A stretch of DNA of 64,000 nucleotides from Przewalskia tangutica (Eukaryota > Streptophyta > Magnoliopsida > Solanales > Solanaceae): contig CM056721.1 in assembly GCA_029844215.1 (NCBI GenBank), positions 57,577,815 to 57,641,814 on the forward strand, written 5' to 3'. Position 1 is the first letter of the stretch. Each line of letters opens with the position of its first letter. This document shows positions 1 to 11,087 of this stretch, piece by piece. A program made the position numbers and the translations under genes. The notes below the pieces were generated by a model. That model did not search any database. It saw nothing but the letters and a program-made list of their open reading frames with translations, and was not told the origin of the DNA.

Positions 1-631
1 GTTATAACGACTTTTTGAAGAAAGAAAGACTTGATTTTGAAAGATAAGAGACTTGATTTTGAAAGCTAAACGACTTGATTTTGAAAAAGGAGAAGTAACT
101 TGATTTAAAAGTATAGGTTACTTGTTTTGAAAAGAGTAAGTTACTTGGGTTTAAAAGTGTAAGTAACTTGTTTTTAAATATTGAACTTGTTTTGAATGGG
201 AAAGTATAAGTGGCTTGATTTTAAAAGGTGTGAGTGCCTTGATCTTAAAAGAGTGAGTTACTTGGGTTTTAAAGAGTATACTTGACGTTGTTTTAAAAGT
301 GTAAGACACTTTGTTTAAAAAGTATAAGGTACATGATTTAAACATAAACGTGTTTTGATACTACGGATATTATTATCGTATTGTTTTTACGTAAAAAAGA
401 GACCTTTTTGAAAGAATTAAAGTATGTAGTACTTCGGGGTTAAAACCCGGATTGTTGGCATAAAATGAAAGTACTTTGAGTTTATAAAAATGGTGAATCA
501 GTTTACATGTTAATGAAAGTCTAAGAGTATGTTAAACTTGCCTATGCTAGTTGTGATAGCCTTTGTTGTGCAAGTGTTGTGTTCCTATGTTACCGTGTCT
601 CTCGATGGAGGGCCGGTTATCTTGTTGTTTG

Positions 632-830
632 CTTGGACATACCGACGATGTTGGATGGTCCACGGGTATGCTTCCACTATGAGTGTTATCTTGTTATTTC
701 CTTGGACATACTGACACGTTGGGTGTCCCACGGGTATGTTTCCACTATATCGTTCCTTTGGACATACTGACACGATGGATGGTCCACGGGTATGCGTCCA
801 CTAGGATTGTTCCATGGCCATGACTACACC
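632..830 (+). repeat. About 65-bp minisatellite in X LTR
   Basis: About three degenerate units, each with a TTGGACATACYGAC core, a GGTCCACGGGTATG or GTCCCACGGGTATG segment and a CCACTATGAGTGTTATC segment. The same array type is longer in both LTRs of element 1 (3600-4062, 8880-9292), so X and element 1 are relatives. Confidence 0.75.
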
Positions 831-956
831 GATGTAAGATGTCGGGGGCATGCGGCCATGGTGCGGGTTAAATTCCCGGGTTATGTTGTTAGTCCATGGA
901 CTAGGTATCCATCAAGCTTGCCGCAGTGATGAGTGGTCACGGGCTTGATTTGTACA

Positions 957-1240
957 TGTGATTACAGGCATACTTTAGATACTTGTCCTGGTCATTTCTC
1001 GTGTATCGGCAGGCTCTGGTAGATAGCTTAAGAGACTTGCCCCGGTCATATCTCGTGAGACGGTAGGCTCTGGTACGTTGGCTTAAGATACTTGCCCCAG
1101 TCAGTTGCGTGATGCAGGAAATGGATCTGGTAGTTGGCTTCCGTACTTGGCCCGTGAAGTTTTATGATGCAAGATTGGACCCGGTAGTTGGCTATTCTAC
1201 TTGGCTCGATCGGTTTTATGACGCATCAGGATCTAGTGTT
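957..1240 (+). repeat. About 60-bp second minisatellite in X LTR
   Basis: Four to five diverged units containing ACTTGCCCCGGTCA, an ATCTCGTGA-like segment and GGCTCTGGTA. It lies directly 3' of the first array in the same LTR. No coding sense is apparent. Confidence 0.65.
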
Positions 1241-1770
1241 CAGGTACACATATGGGTGTTGTTTTACATCATGTACTGCCGGCAGTGAGGAAGGAGTTCC
1301 ACGGGCATGACTAATATTGTGGGCGTGAGACCCATTGTTACACCCCGTAAATTCTAGAGGATAGATAAGTTGGCAAACATGTGTTGGAAGGATTTTGAGT
1401 TTACCTTTGAGTATTGGACCCCAGTTGTTAAGGATTGTAAGGTGTTTAAAAGGCCTAGTGTGTAGTCAGGTTGAATCTGAGTCCCAACGCAACCAACCGC
1501 TCGTCGATTGGACATCGGAGTCAAAAGTTATGGAAGTTTCAAGTTTGGCGCGATCAAAGCGATGACTTGATTCGGGGTTCAGCGCCGCGCCGGAGAGCGG
1601 CGCGCGCGATTATCCGAGGGTCTGCGGTGTTGGCGCGGCCGGACGAGGCATGGCGCGTGCAGCGTGCAATTATTTTCGAAGTGTTAGCGCCGCGGCCGGC
1701 GGGGCATGGCGCGGCGGGCTGGCGCGCCGAGGCGGATTTTCTGCGGTAAAGGAGAAAAATCGGGGATATT

Positions 1771-1778
1771 TTTATAAG
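1771..1778 (+). promoter_or_regulatory. TATA-like box of element 1 5' LTR
   Basis: TTTATAAG in a GATATTTTTATAAGAG context, about 435 bp into the LTR, at the place where the other LTRs have TATAAATA or TATATAA. The 3' LTR copy reads TTTATAGG (7041-7048). Position and motif only; weaker than the other boxes. Confidence 0.45.
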
Positions 1779-3599
1779 AGCCTATGGGAGGGTGACAAGT
1801 GTCCTCCCATCCTTTGACCAGTGATAGAAGCCTATTTTAGGCCAAGTCTTGGAAGACTTGGCCATTTCATTTCAAACCCTCCCAAGAGAAAACCCTCTCC
1901 CTTCTCTCTAGGTTTTGAGAAACCCGCCTTAGGAACCGTTGGAGCGGCAAGAAGGAAAAGTGTTGGTGAACTTGTGGGAAGCGGTGGTTGAGTTGACGGA
2001 AGAAGTGGTAGGAAAGGGCTTTTGTGGGCTTTTCTAAAAGGTAAGAGTTTCCTTCTCAGGTTTTGAGTTAGTACTTGTGATAGTAGTATAGATCCGTGAG
2101 CCCGAGGTCATTATATTTAGAGTTTGAATAGATTTGTGAGCCCGAGGTCATTATAGTTAAGTTTGTATAGATTTGTGAGCTGAGGTCATTATAGTTAAGT
2201 TGGCTTAGATTTGGATCTTGTAGCCTTGTTGATTTCGGCCTTGTGAAGGTGGCAAGTTAATAGAAACAAAGGAAGGTCTGTCCAATTTCCGTAGAATGTA
2301 GGGGCCTTGTACTTAGTTTACTCTACGTTCGAAACTAGAGTTTGATAGACGTTTTATGGCCCTTATAGGATTGAAGTACTACGTGTAACATATTCTTCTT
2401 ACGGAGATAGTCTTGTGGAGCATTTTGCTTAGTGTCGACAATCGTCATGCGGTATGTGATTCTTCCTATCCTCTTCAAGATGACTATTTGTGAAATATAT
2501 AGTGCGGTTGGCGCGTGTGTTAAAGGAAATTGATTTTCCAAATTGTGTCTTGACTTGTTATGAAGTGTAAAGGCCGTTAGGTGTAAGAGTAGTAAGTCTT
2601 ATCCGTTAGTAATGGGCACTCGGTGCTTAAAGAATGAGCCCTCTTGGTCTCATAAATGTTTATGTGGTAATTGGTTGGTTTAAAACATAAAGGGGTTATA
2701 ACGGCTTTATGGGAAGTCAGTTATAACAACTTTATGTGAGTAAAAGAACGGTTTTGATTGGTAGAAGTTAAGAGACTTGATCTTGTAAGATAAGAGACTT
2801 AACTTAGAATTGTGAAAGTTTTGTAATGTATTCAAAAGTTGTAAAACCTCATTCGTGAGTAATGAGTAATACTTGGTTTTTGAAAACTTAAGAGTTATAC
2901 TAGCTTTATGGGAAGTTAGGTATAACGGCATAAGAATGTGAAATGGATTTCAAAGTGGGAACAAGTATCGAACACACCATCATAGTACTAATAAAGGAAA
3001 TGGTTTCGACTAATTGATTATATTAAAACCAGTGAAACCTCCATCCGCATAGAAACTAAGATAAGACAAAATGATATTACATTTCCTAGATCATGGTCGC
3101 TTAAATGAGAATCATTGATAACAAGTTCGACTTTTCTTAAAATTCCAAAGAATGAACTTAATGGATTGCAAAGGATAATGTCTTTGGATTTTGGAAAAGA
3201 GAAGTAACTTGAGTTTGGAAGTATAAATCACTTGTTTTCAAATATCGAACTTTTCTTAAGGGAAAAGTAAATGACTTGGTTTTAAAAGGTAGGAATACTT
3301 GACCTTAAAGGAGTTAATTACTTGGACTTTTAAAAGGTATACTTGACGTTATGTTAATTGTGTTTGAAGACGTGTTTTAAACATGAATGTGTGTGATACT
3401 ACGTGTGATAGTATCGTATGGTTTCTACGTAAGAGAGGTCTTTGAAGGTAGGAAAGAATGTAGTATTTTGGGGTTGGAACCCGGTTTGTCGACTTAAACG
3501 GGCGTACTTTGAGTTGTGTGTAACTTGCTGTGCTTGTGGTGATAGTTTTGTTGTTGTTCAATTGATTGACTTTCTGCTACCGAGTCTCTCGACGGAGCG

Positions 3600-4062
3600 C
3601 CGGATATCGGTTGGTATGATGGACATATCGACACGTTGCGTAGCCCAAGGGTATGCTTCCACTATCTGGATTCTCTGGGACATATCGACACGTTGGGTAG
3701 CCCACGTATGCTTCTATTAAGTGTTATCTTGTAAATCGGTTTGGACATACCGACACGTTGGGTAGCCCACGCAGTATGCGTCCACATGAGTATTATCTCG
3801 GGTATTTGTTTGGACATACCGACACGTTGGGTAGCCCACGGTATCGTCCACAGCGAGTATTATCTGGGTATTTGTTTGGACATACTGACCGTTGGGTAGC
3901 CCACGAGTATGCGTCCACAGTGAGTATTATCTTGTTATTGGTTGGGACATACTGACACGTTGGGTAGCCCACGAGTATGCGTCCACTGTGAGTACTATCT
4001 TGTTATTGGGTTGGACATACCGACACGTTGGGTAGCCCACGAGTATCGCCCACTTTGAGTAA
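3600..4062 (+). repeat. About 62-bp minisatellite in element 1 5' LTR
   Basis: About seven units with the core GACATACCGACACGTTGGG, then TAGCCCACG, a GAGTATGCGTCCAC segment and AGTATTATCTTGTTATT. Units differ mainly by loss of one to four bases around CCCAC and GCGTCC. Open frames in all phases through the array arise from the repetition and are not genes. Confidence 0.9.
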
Positions 4063-4625
4063 TGATCTTTCGCGTGAGTCCACGACTTGATGTGATTTGA
4101 TTTGACCGAATCAGATATACGTGGTGTAATCGTAGTTTGGTTATCATACATGTCTCTGTTTTCCTTATAGACTATTATGATTTCATTTACGCATTTTTTT
4201 ACTTTCGCATACTCTGCACTGTTGTATGCGACTTCTTCTGGCCTGCGTTCATGCCGCAGGTTGAGATACATCGCTTGTTGATCCGCACCCTTTGGATCGT
4301 TGTTCAGTTCTCAGAAAGCTCCATTCCTTCTGAGACTTTGTCACTTTGTACTTCCTCAAGTTGTAGAACTTTTTGTCCATTCGTGGTATGGCGGGCCTGT
4401 CCGCCGTAGATGTTATAAAAATTCTAGAAGTCCGTAAATCGATGTGGCGGGAATTGTAATCGCTCAGTGTTAGTTATTTTTCGTAAAAGGTAACCGCTTA
4501 GCCTGCTTTGTTTTCTCTTTTCATTGGTTATCATGTATGAGTTTTAATTTCCGCTGATTTTCTCTCGATGTTGTTTGACTACTGGGTGCGGGTAAGGCAC
4601 CGCGCTTGCCGGGTCGCGTGACGTA

Positions 4626-4637
4626 TGGTATCGAGCG
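4626..4637 (+). other. Primer-binding site, element 1 (tRNA-Met type)
   Basis: TGGTATCGAGCG four bases after the LTR end. This is the initiator-tRNA-Met complement TGGTATCAGAGC with the A after TATC missing; the intact TGGTATCAGAG form is seen in X at 10421. It starts minus-strand DNA synthesis in Ty3/gypsy elements. Confidence 0.85.
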
Positions 4638-4681
4638 ATTAGTCCTCGGAAAGTGTCTGCATCGTGTCTAAGTAGAGTCTT

Positions 4682-4715
4682 GATTATCGATGTGTTGTGC
4701 ACCACATCTATAATC
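4682..4715 (+). promoter_or_regulatory. Leader hairpin with palindromic GTGCAC loop (dimerisation-signal-like)
   Basis: The left arm GATTATCGATGTG and right arm CACATCTATAATC pair over 13 positions with one mismatch, enclosing the 8-nt loop TTGTGCAC. The loop contains the self-complementary hexamer GTGCAC. It lies about 50 bases 3' of the primer-binding site and upstream of gag. The arms carry an A-T pair where X, element 7 and the Z copies carry G-C. The shape matches a retroviral-type dimerisation hairpin; that function is inferred. Confidence 0.7.
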
Positions 4716-4823
4716 GTGAGGCTGAGACATTTAGGATTGGTTTCTATTCTTCTCATTATGAGATCGTGCCTTAGAGCTGTGTTGTTAGTTGGACCCCTCT
4801 GACGTGTTTCGTTTTTACCAGTT

Positions 4824-5890
4824 ATGCCTCTGCGTAAGGCAACCAGGGCCCGTGGCGGCAAGGCAAAGGCGGAGCTGCGAGTAGAGCGTGGCGCCTCTAC
4901 TGAGACCACAAGACTCGAGCCTCCAGCCCCACGGCCGGAGCGAGAGATGGGTTACGCGAGTTGCCCGATTATTGCCGTGGTCAGGCCGACACGAGGATAG
5001 GCCGGACGCAGCAGCCCGATGCACCAGGTTCACCCGAGATCGGATAGTTTGAGGTCGGGACTTTCTCGAGTTGTGGCCCGCCAGAGTTCTACGTCGAGGC
5101 ACGAGGATGATCCGCAGGAGTTCATCCGACAAGCGATTCTGACGGATCATGAGAGTGATCAAGGCATCGGAGACAGAGTCAGTGGTCCTAGGTTCGCATC
5201 GGCTGCGTGATACCGCAGTCGACTGGTTTGATTCGTGGGAGCTGTCCCGGGGAGGGCATGCACTTCCGGCGAGATGGGACGAGTTCTGAGGCATTTCTGC
5301 ACATTTCTTGCCTCGCGGATGAGGAGGACTCGCCGGCAGATTTTTGATGTTGAGGCGAGCGCGCGTGCAGTTGAAGTACAACGTGGAGTTTAACTCACTA
5401 GCTCGGACGCCCCGCGTTAGTAGCCGACATGGAGGACAGAGTGCACCGCTATGTCACGGCAGCTTGATGACTATTTGGCGAGAGAGTTGCTCGAGTAGCT
5501 CTTGACCGCATGGACATTGCCCGCACGCAGCTCATGCACTTGGATGTGAGGCGCGTGGAGTCGACGGAATGGCCAAGATCAGCAGAGTAGGGCCAAGGCG
5601 CAGGTCGCTTTGGTGACCTTCAGGCGGCGACCTCGAGCGAGTTAGTTATGCGCCCGCCAAGACGCAGTGCTCCACCTCGATCGTCGGGGCGTTCAAAATT
5701 CGGGAGCGGTCGGGGCTCCGAGGTTTCGGTTTTGGGGATCGAGGATGTTAGTCGGATGGGACCACCCTTACCTCGTTGTGACCATTGTGGTAGGCTCCAC
5801 GATGGGAGTGTCGTGCTAATAGGGAATCTGTTTTACATCGCCACCGCCATTTTGCAAGGAATTGTCCCACCGAGAGATAGCGGAGGTTGA
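4824..5890 (+). pseudogene. Broken gag of element 1
   Basis: ATG at 4824 opens a basic N terminus beginning MPLRKATRARGGKAKAE, typical of these chromoviral Gag proteins. Further on, in different frames, come VHPRSDSLR (about 5027), EDDPQEFIR (about 5104) and WFDSWELSRG (about 5224-5253), the retrotransposon Gag core. The 3' part (5648-5890) has a basic linker and a zinc-knuckle start, PRCDHCGRLH near 5771-5800, keeping Cys-x2-Cys and a His but lacking the last Cys. At least three frameshifts separate these pieces, so no functional Gag can be made as sequenced. No pol follows. Confidence 0.85.
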
Positions 5891-6581
5891 GATTCAGCCG
5901 GGATCGATGGGCGATTCACCTCCTCCTTTGTCGTCGTGTCGGAAAGAACATGAGTAACGAGCGACAAGAAGGAAGTGAAGCAATAGTTCTGGTATGTTCT
6001 TAACCCTGAGTATTGTATGCTTTGATGTTGTGGTGATGTGTTGAGTGCTATGTTCGGGTAGCTTTGTGTATATAATGTGATTTGGAAGCATGGTTAATAA
6101 AGAGGGTAAGTTGGGGATGAGAAAAATTTTGAACCTTAGAATTTATAATATTGAGACCTTAGATGTAAAGGCCGTCTTGGGTAGAAGCCTTCTTTGTTAA
6201 TCCTTGTCGGAGTGTATGGTATACATGGAGTTTTGTGTGATGATTCCATGGGTAGTTTGCGATGGAAGTGGTAGCTTCCATGACGTGGATTAGTAAGATG
6301 GACGAGTTGGAGGTAGTGACTCCAAGGTGGTAGAAACAGGCGGATCGAATTGTGGGCGATGTACTGTAGAGTGTGAGTGTACGCTTAAGGTACGCCGAGT
6401 AAGGAGAGTATCCTTTAGACCCAGGGAGGAGAAAATAGTGATGCTTGCACGTTAGAGGTGATTTCCCCGTGAGCTGGAATTTGGAGATGCGTGATTTCTA
6501 TATTATGGCCATGAGAGGCATAAATGAGTTTTAGTAGGTATAGTAGTGAAGACTATACCGCGCATGTTCTCAAGACTTAGA
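5891..6581 (+). other. Non-coding 3' internal block shared by the pol-less elements
   Basis: No recognisable domain. Stretches here recur in the other pol-less elements. AGTAGTGAAGACTATACCG (near 6543-6561) matches in reverse the Z internal region near 33870-33890. GAGGTAGTGACTCC (about 6310) matches in reverse about 34150-34165 and 37152-37165. It stands where protease-polymerase would be in an autonomous element. Its conservation suggests shared ancestry of the deleted lineage; any function is unknown. Confidence 0.6.
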
Positions 6582-6619
6582 AGGAACATTCGGGACGAAT
6601 GTTTCTGAGGGGGGAAGAA
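6582..6619 (+). other. Hairpin plus polypurine tract, element 1
   Basis: GAACATTCG, a short loop, CGAATGTTTC, then the purine run GAGGGGGGAAGAA ending at 6619, one base before the 3' LTR. The purine run primes plus-strand DNA. The inverted repeat just upstream recurs in every element end seen in this window. Confidence 0.85.
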
Positions 6620-9600
6620 TGTTACACCCCGTAAATTCTAGAGGATAGATAAGTTGGCAAACATGTGTTGGAAGGATTTTGAGTTTACCTTTGAGTATTG
6701 GACCCCAGTTGTTAAGGATTGTAAGGTGTTTAAAAGGCCTAGTGTGTAGTCCGTTGAATCTAGGTCCCAACGCAACCAACCGTTCGTCGATTGGACATCG
6801 AGTCAAAAGTTATGGAAGTTTCAAGTTTGGCGCGATCGGTAAAGCGATGACTTGATTCGGGGTTCAGTACGCCGAGAGCGGGCAGCGCGCCGATCAGATC
6901 GAGGGTCTGCGGTGTTGAAGCGCCGCGCGCCGAATCGCAGTGCGCGCGCAGACGCTGCAATTATTTTCTGAAGTGTTAGCGCCGCGGCGGGCTGCGCGCC
7001 GAGGCGGATTTTTCGGGTAAAGGAGAAAAATCGGGATATTTTTATAGGAGCCTATGGGAGGGTGACAAGTGTCCTCCCATCCTTTGACCAAATAGAAGCC
7101 TATTTTAGGCCAAGTCTTGGAAGACTTGGCCATTTCATTTCAAACCCTCCCAAGAGAAAACCCCTCTCCTTCTCTCTAGGTTTTTGAGAAACTGGCCTTA
7201 GGGAACCGCTGAGCGGCGCAGAAGGAAAAAGTGTTGGTGAACTTGTGGAAGCGCCGGTGGTTGAGTTGACGGAAGAAGTGGTAGGAAAGGGCTTTTGTGG
7301 GCTTTTCTAAAAGGTAAGAGTTTCCCTTCTCTGGGTTTTGAGTTAGTACTTGTGATAGTAGTATAGATCTGTGAGCCTGAGGCTGTTATATTTAGAGTTT
7401 GAATAGATTTGTGAGCCTGAGGCTGTTATAGTTAAGTTTGTATAGATTTGTGAGCCCGAGGTCATTATAGTTAAGTTGGCTTAGATTTGGATCTTGTAGC
7501 CTTGTTGATTTCGGCCTTGTGAAAGGTGGCAAGTTAATAGAAACAAAGGAAGTTCTCGATTTCCGTAGAATGTAGGGCCTTGTACTTAGTTTACTCTACG
7601 TTGAAACTAGAGTTTGATAGGCGTTTTATGGCCCTTATAGGATTGAAGTACTCGTGTAACATATTCTTCTTAAGGAGATAAGTCGTGGAGCATTTTGCTT
7701 AGTGTCGACAATCATCGAGATGTATGTGATTCTTCCTATCCTCTTGACATGACTATTTGTGAAATATATAGTGCGGTTGGCGTGTGTTAAAGGAAATTGA
7801 TTTTCCAAATTGTGTCTTGACTTGTTATGAAGTGTAAAGGGCTTCATTAGGTGTAAAGTAGTAAGTCTTATCCGTTAGTAATGGGCACTTTCGGTCTTAA
7901 AGAATGAGCCCTCTTGGTCTCATAAATGTTTATGTGTAATTGGTTGGTTTAAAACATAAAGGGGTTATAACGGCTTTATGGGAAGTCAGTTATAACAACT
8001 TTATGTGAGTAAAAGAACGGTTTTGATTGGTAGAAGTTAAGAGACTTGATCTTGTAAGATAAGAGACTTAACTTAGAATTGTGAAAGTTTTGTAATGTAT
8101 TCAAAAGTTGTAAAACCTCATTAAGTGAGTAATGAGTAATACTTGGTTTTTGAAAACTTAAGAGTTATACTAGCTTTATGGGAAGTTAGGTATAACGGCA
8201 TAAGAATGTGAAATGGATTTCGAAAGTGGGAACAAGTATCGAACACACCATCAGTAGCTAATAAAGGAAATGGTTTCGACTAATTGATTATATTAAAACC
8301 ATAGAAACCTCCATCTGCATAGAAACTAAGATAAGACAAAATGATATTACATTTCCTAGATCATGGCTGCTTAAATGAGAATCATTGATAACAAGTTCTG
8401 ACTTTTCTTAAAATTCCAAAGAATGAACTTAATGGATTGCAAAGGATAATGTCTCGGATTTTGGAAAAGAGAAGTAACGAGTTTGGAAGTATAAATCACT
8501 TGTTTTCAAATATCGAACTTTTCTTAAGGGAAAAGTAAATGACTTAGTTTTAAAAGGTAGGAATACTTGACCTTAAAGGAGTTAATTACTTGGACTTTTA
8601 AAAGGTATACTTGACGTTATGTTAATTGTGTTTGAAATGCGTGTTTTAAACATGAATGTGTGTGATACTACGTGTGATAGTATCGTATGGTTTCTACGTA
8701 AAGAGGTCTTTGAAGGTAGGAAAGAATGTAGTATTTTGGGGTTGGAACCCGGTTTGTCGACTTAAGCGAAGGTACTTTGAGTTGTGTGTAACTTGCTGTG
8801 CTTGTGGTGATAGTTTTGTTGTTGTGCAAGTGTTTGACTTTGTGCTCCGAGTCTCGACGGAGGGCGGATATCGGGTGGTATGATGGACATATCGACACGT
8901 TGGGTAGCCCGGGTATGCTTCCACTATATTGATCCTTTGGGACATATCGACACGTTGGGTAGCCCGGGTATGCTTATTAGGAGTGTTATCTTGTAAAGCG
9001 GTTTGGACATGCGACACGTTGGGTAGCCCAGTATGCGTCCACGATGAGTATTATCTGGGTATTTGTTTGGACATACCACGTTGGGTAGCCGAGTATCGTC
9101 CACGATGAGTATTATCCGGGTATTTGTTTGGACATCTTGACGTTGGGTAGCCGAGTATCGTCCGGTGAGTATTATCTTGTTATTGGTTGGGACATACCGA
9201 CACGTTGGGTAGCCCACGGTATCGTCGCTGTGAGTACTATCTTGTTATTGGGTTGGACATACCGACACGTTGGGTAGCCAGTATCGTCCACTTTGAGTAA
9301 TGATCTTTGGCGTGAGTCCACGACTTGATGTGATTTGATTTGGTAGGCGTATATCGTGGTGTCTTGTAGTTTGGTTATCATACATGTCTCTGTTTTCCTT
9401 ATAGACTATTATGATTTCATTTCTGATATTTTTACATTTCGCATACTCGGTACTGTTATGCGGACCCGCCGAGGGCTGCGTTCATGCGCAGTTGAGATAC
9501 ATCGCTTGTTGATCCGCACCCTTTGGATCGTTGTTCAGTTCTCAGAAAGCTCCATTCCTTCGGAGACTTTGTCACTTGGTACGGTTCCCTGAAGTTGTAG

Positions 9601-9867
9601 AACTTTTTGTACATTCAGGGGTATGGCGGGGCCCGTCGTCGGAGATGTTATAAAATTCTTAGAAGTGCATGTAATCTTGATGTAAGCGAGGATTATGGCT
9701 GTTCAGTGTTAGTTATTTTTGAAAAGGTAACGCTTAGTTGCTTTATTTTCTCTTTTCATTGGTTATCATGTATGAGTTTTAATTTCCGCTGATTTTCTCT
9801 GATGTTGTTTGACTACTTGGGTGCCCGGGTAAGGCACCAGTCGCGGGCCCGGTTTCGGGTCGTGACA
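6620..9867 (+). mobile_element. Element 1 3' LTR
   Basis: About 3.25 kb, co-linear with 1336-4622. It starts TGTTACACCCCG and ends TTTCGGGTCGTGACA, then CCCAT. Splice-donor-like AAG|GTAAGAG at 7313/7314, GTTATAAC pair at 7964 and 7989, 62-bp array at 8880-9292, U5 hairpin GGTGCCCGGGTAAGGCACC-like at 9820-9838. The terminal CCAGTCGCGGGCCCGG segment is fuller than in the 5' copy, suggesting short deletions or consensus errors there. Confidence 0.92.
8880..9292 (+). repeat. About 62-bp minisatellite in element 1 3' LTR
   Basis: Same unit as 3600-4062, about seven copies. Many units have lost short C-rich pieces (GTAGCCGAGTATCG in place of GTAGCCCACGAGTATGCG), more than in the 5' LTR. Confidence 0.88.
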
Positions 9868-10416
9868 CCCATAGTTATATGTGAGTGATATTTTGAGGGC
9901 ATGTGTCCCTGACTTGACATAATTGTTTATATATTGTGAAATGGTCTTTTAAAAATGATGAAATGTGATTTCATTCTGATCTTTCAGTTTCACTTGGTAC
10001 TGTTATCTTGACCTCCTTGCGGCGAAGTGCGTTCATGCTGCGGTGTAGAGGTATACGGTTGTTGATCCTCGCTCATAGGATCACTGCGTATTAGGAAGCT
10101 CAGTTTCTCGGAGGCTTATCTTTTGGTATGGTTCCCTGTCATTGTAGGTACTTGTACATTCAGGGGTATGGCAGGGCCCTGTCCCATCATAGTTGTTATA
10201 TCAAACTCTTAGAGGTCTGTAGTCTTGTTATGAGTTGGGTTTGTAAGGGATGTAACTGTTCGAGTTTTTATATATATGCAGAAAGGTGACCGTTTGGTTG
10301 CTTTGTTTCTTGTATTCCATTGTTTCATATCTATGAGTTTTATTCATTGGTTTTCTCGATGTATTATCACTAGGGTGCGGGGTAAGGCACGATCGCGGAG
10401 TAGGTCGGGAGTGACA
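9868..10416 (+). mobile_element. 5' LTR of element X, right part
   Basis: Begins with the second CCCAT copy and continues the X LTR with the conserved 3' portion: ACTTGGTACTGTTATCTTGACC, TGCGTTCATGCTGCGG, a GTTCCCTG ... CAGGGGTATGG inverted pair, TATATATGCAGAAAGGTGACC, then GGTGCGGGGTAAGGCAC and terminal GTGACA at 10416. The primer-binding site follows directly. Confidence 0.88.
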
Positions 10417-10608
10417 AAAGTGGTATCAGAGAAGTTAATCCTCGGAAAGTGTCTACAGACCGTATCTAGTAGAGTCTTGATTATCGGCGTATTGTGCACC
10501 ACACCTATAATCAGGAGGCTACAGGATATTTAGGATTGGTTTCCATTCTTCTCACTCTGAGATCGTGCGATAGAGTTGTGTTATAAGTTGGACTCCCTCT
10601 GACGTATT
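10417..10608 (+). other. Leader of element X with primer-binding site and palindromic-loop hairpin
   Basis: TGGTATCAGAGA (10421-10432) is the best-preserved tRNA-Met primer-binding site in the window. A 34-nt hairpin at 10479-10512 has the loop TTGTGCAC. The leader stops at GTATT (10604-10608), where element 2 is inserted, and gag resumes after 19301. The leader sequence is shared by all elements here. Confidence 0.85.
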
Positions 10609-11080
10609 TGTTACACCCCGTAACTCCAGGACATGTTTAAGAGACTGTACGTAAGGAACTCAAGACTTGAAATTGGTACGAAAGGAAGAATTATTTTCCA
10701 CGGAAAATCTTCCGAAACGTCGGAAAAGGAAAAATGTTCGTTGAGGAGAATTGGATTCTCAAAATGCATTAATTGAAGAAGTATGGAACTTATTATCATG
10801 GTGGAAATTTATTTTTCTGGTTGGTCATGTGGGGCCCACAGAATTTTACGTTTTGTGGGACCCACGAGGTTCTGAATTTTATGGGCGAATGGGAGGCGAC
10901 ATGTGGCGCGCCCACATAACAGTCGAATTGAGACAAGGGTATAATGGTCATTTGACCAAAGTTTAGAAGACAAAGTCTTGCAAGCTAAGAGCTTGACATT
11001 GTTGACTAAGTCAAGAGCCACTTGGCTTGATCTCTTCCCTCCAAACTTTACAAGTGTTATGATCTAGACCCTCGATGTAT

Positions 11081-11087
11081 TATATAA
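11081..11087 (+). promoter_or_regulatory. TATA box of element 2 5' LTR
   Basis: TATATAA about 470 bp into the LTR, about 180 bp downstream of the degenerate G-box-like site, followed by GCACACTAGTAGCAAGAC. The same box and spacing are found in the 3' LTR at 16193-16199. Confidence 0.75.

Larger units (their letters stand above)
1..1335 (+). mobile_element. 5' LTR of element X, left part (cut by element 1)
   Basis: Seen: AT-rich ACTTG/TTTTAAAAG motifs, a degenerate GATACTA hairpin near 356-380, then two tandem arrays, the same order as in the complete LTRs of this window. The LTR start lies outside the window. The sequence stops at CCCAT (1331-1335), is interrupted by element 1, and resumes at 9868 with the same CCCAT. 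The resumed part runs to GTGACA and a tRNA-Met primer-binding site, which fixes this as a plus-strand 5' LTR. No gene is present; small open frames here are chance. Confidence 0.85.
1336..4622 (+). mobile_element. Element 1 5' LTR
   Basis: About 3.29 kb. In order: TGTTACACCCCG start; TATA-like box near 1771; splice-donor-like AG|GTAAGAG at 2040/2041; CCGTAGAAT ... CTCTACG (2292-2330); paired GTTATAAC palindromes at 2695 and 2720; conserved block with AATAAA around 2990-3110; ACTTG motif run; GATACTA hairpin 3395-3415; 62-bp minisatellite; U5-like tail with GGTAAGGCAC. It ends GTGAC at 4622, apparently lacking the final A, just before the primer-binding site. The partner LTR is 6620-9867 and is closely similar apart from short indels. 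Confidence 0.9.
1336..9867 (+). mobile_element. Element 1: complete non-autonomous Ty3/gypsy element with 3.3-kb LTRs
   Basis: Seen: two LTRs (1336-4622 and 6620-9867) starting TGTTACACCCCG and ending GTGAC(A), a primer-binding site at 4626, gag remnants, a hairpin and polypurine tract at 6582-6619, and a perfect 5-bp target duplication CCCAT (1331-1335 and 9868-9872). The internal region is only about 2.0 kb and has no protease, reverse transcriptase or integrase. By family knowledge this is the layout of a large retrotransposon derivative mobilised in trans. Inserted in the 5' LTR of element X, hence younger than X. Frames are broken throughout. Confidence 0.92.

Noticed and set aside
1471..1749. 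GC-rich 92-codon frame near the start of the element 1 5' LTR
   Set aside because: The matching part of the 3' LTR (6755-7020) has many indels that break the frame; it lies upstream of the TATA-like box in U3.
3442..4409. Open frames rich in HTDTLGSPR or ISTRWVAH as small proteins
   Set aside because: They follow the 62-bp minisatellite of the element 1 LTR and shift with every unit indel; the other LTR does not preserve the frame.
4626..4637. Possible tRNA gene fragment around TGGTATC sequences
   Set aside because: Only the 12-14-base primer complement is present, always just after an LTR end; no tRNA arms or A/B boxes.
4815..5381. 188-codon minus-strand open frame at 4815-5381
   Set aside because: It is antisense to the recognisable gag of element 1 (MPLRKATRAR, EDDPQEFIR, WFDSWEL on the plus strand); GC-rich gag gives long antisense frames by chance.
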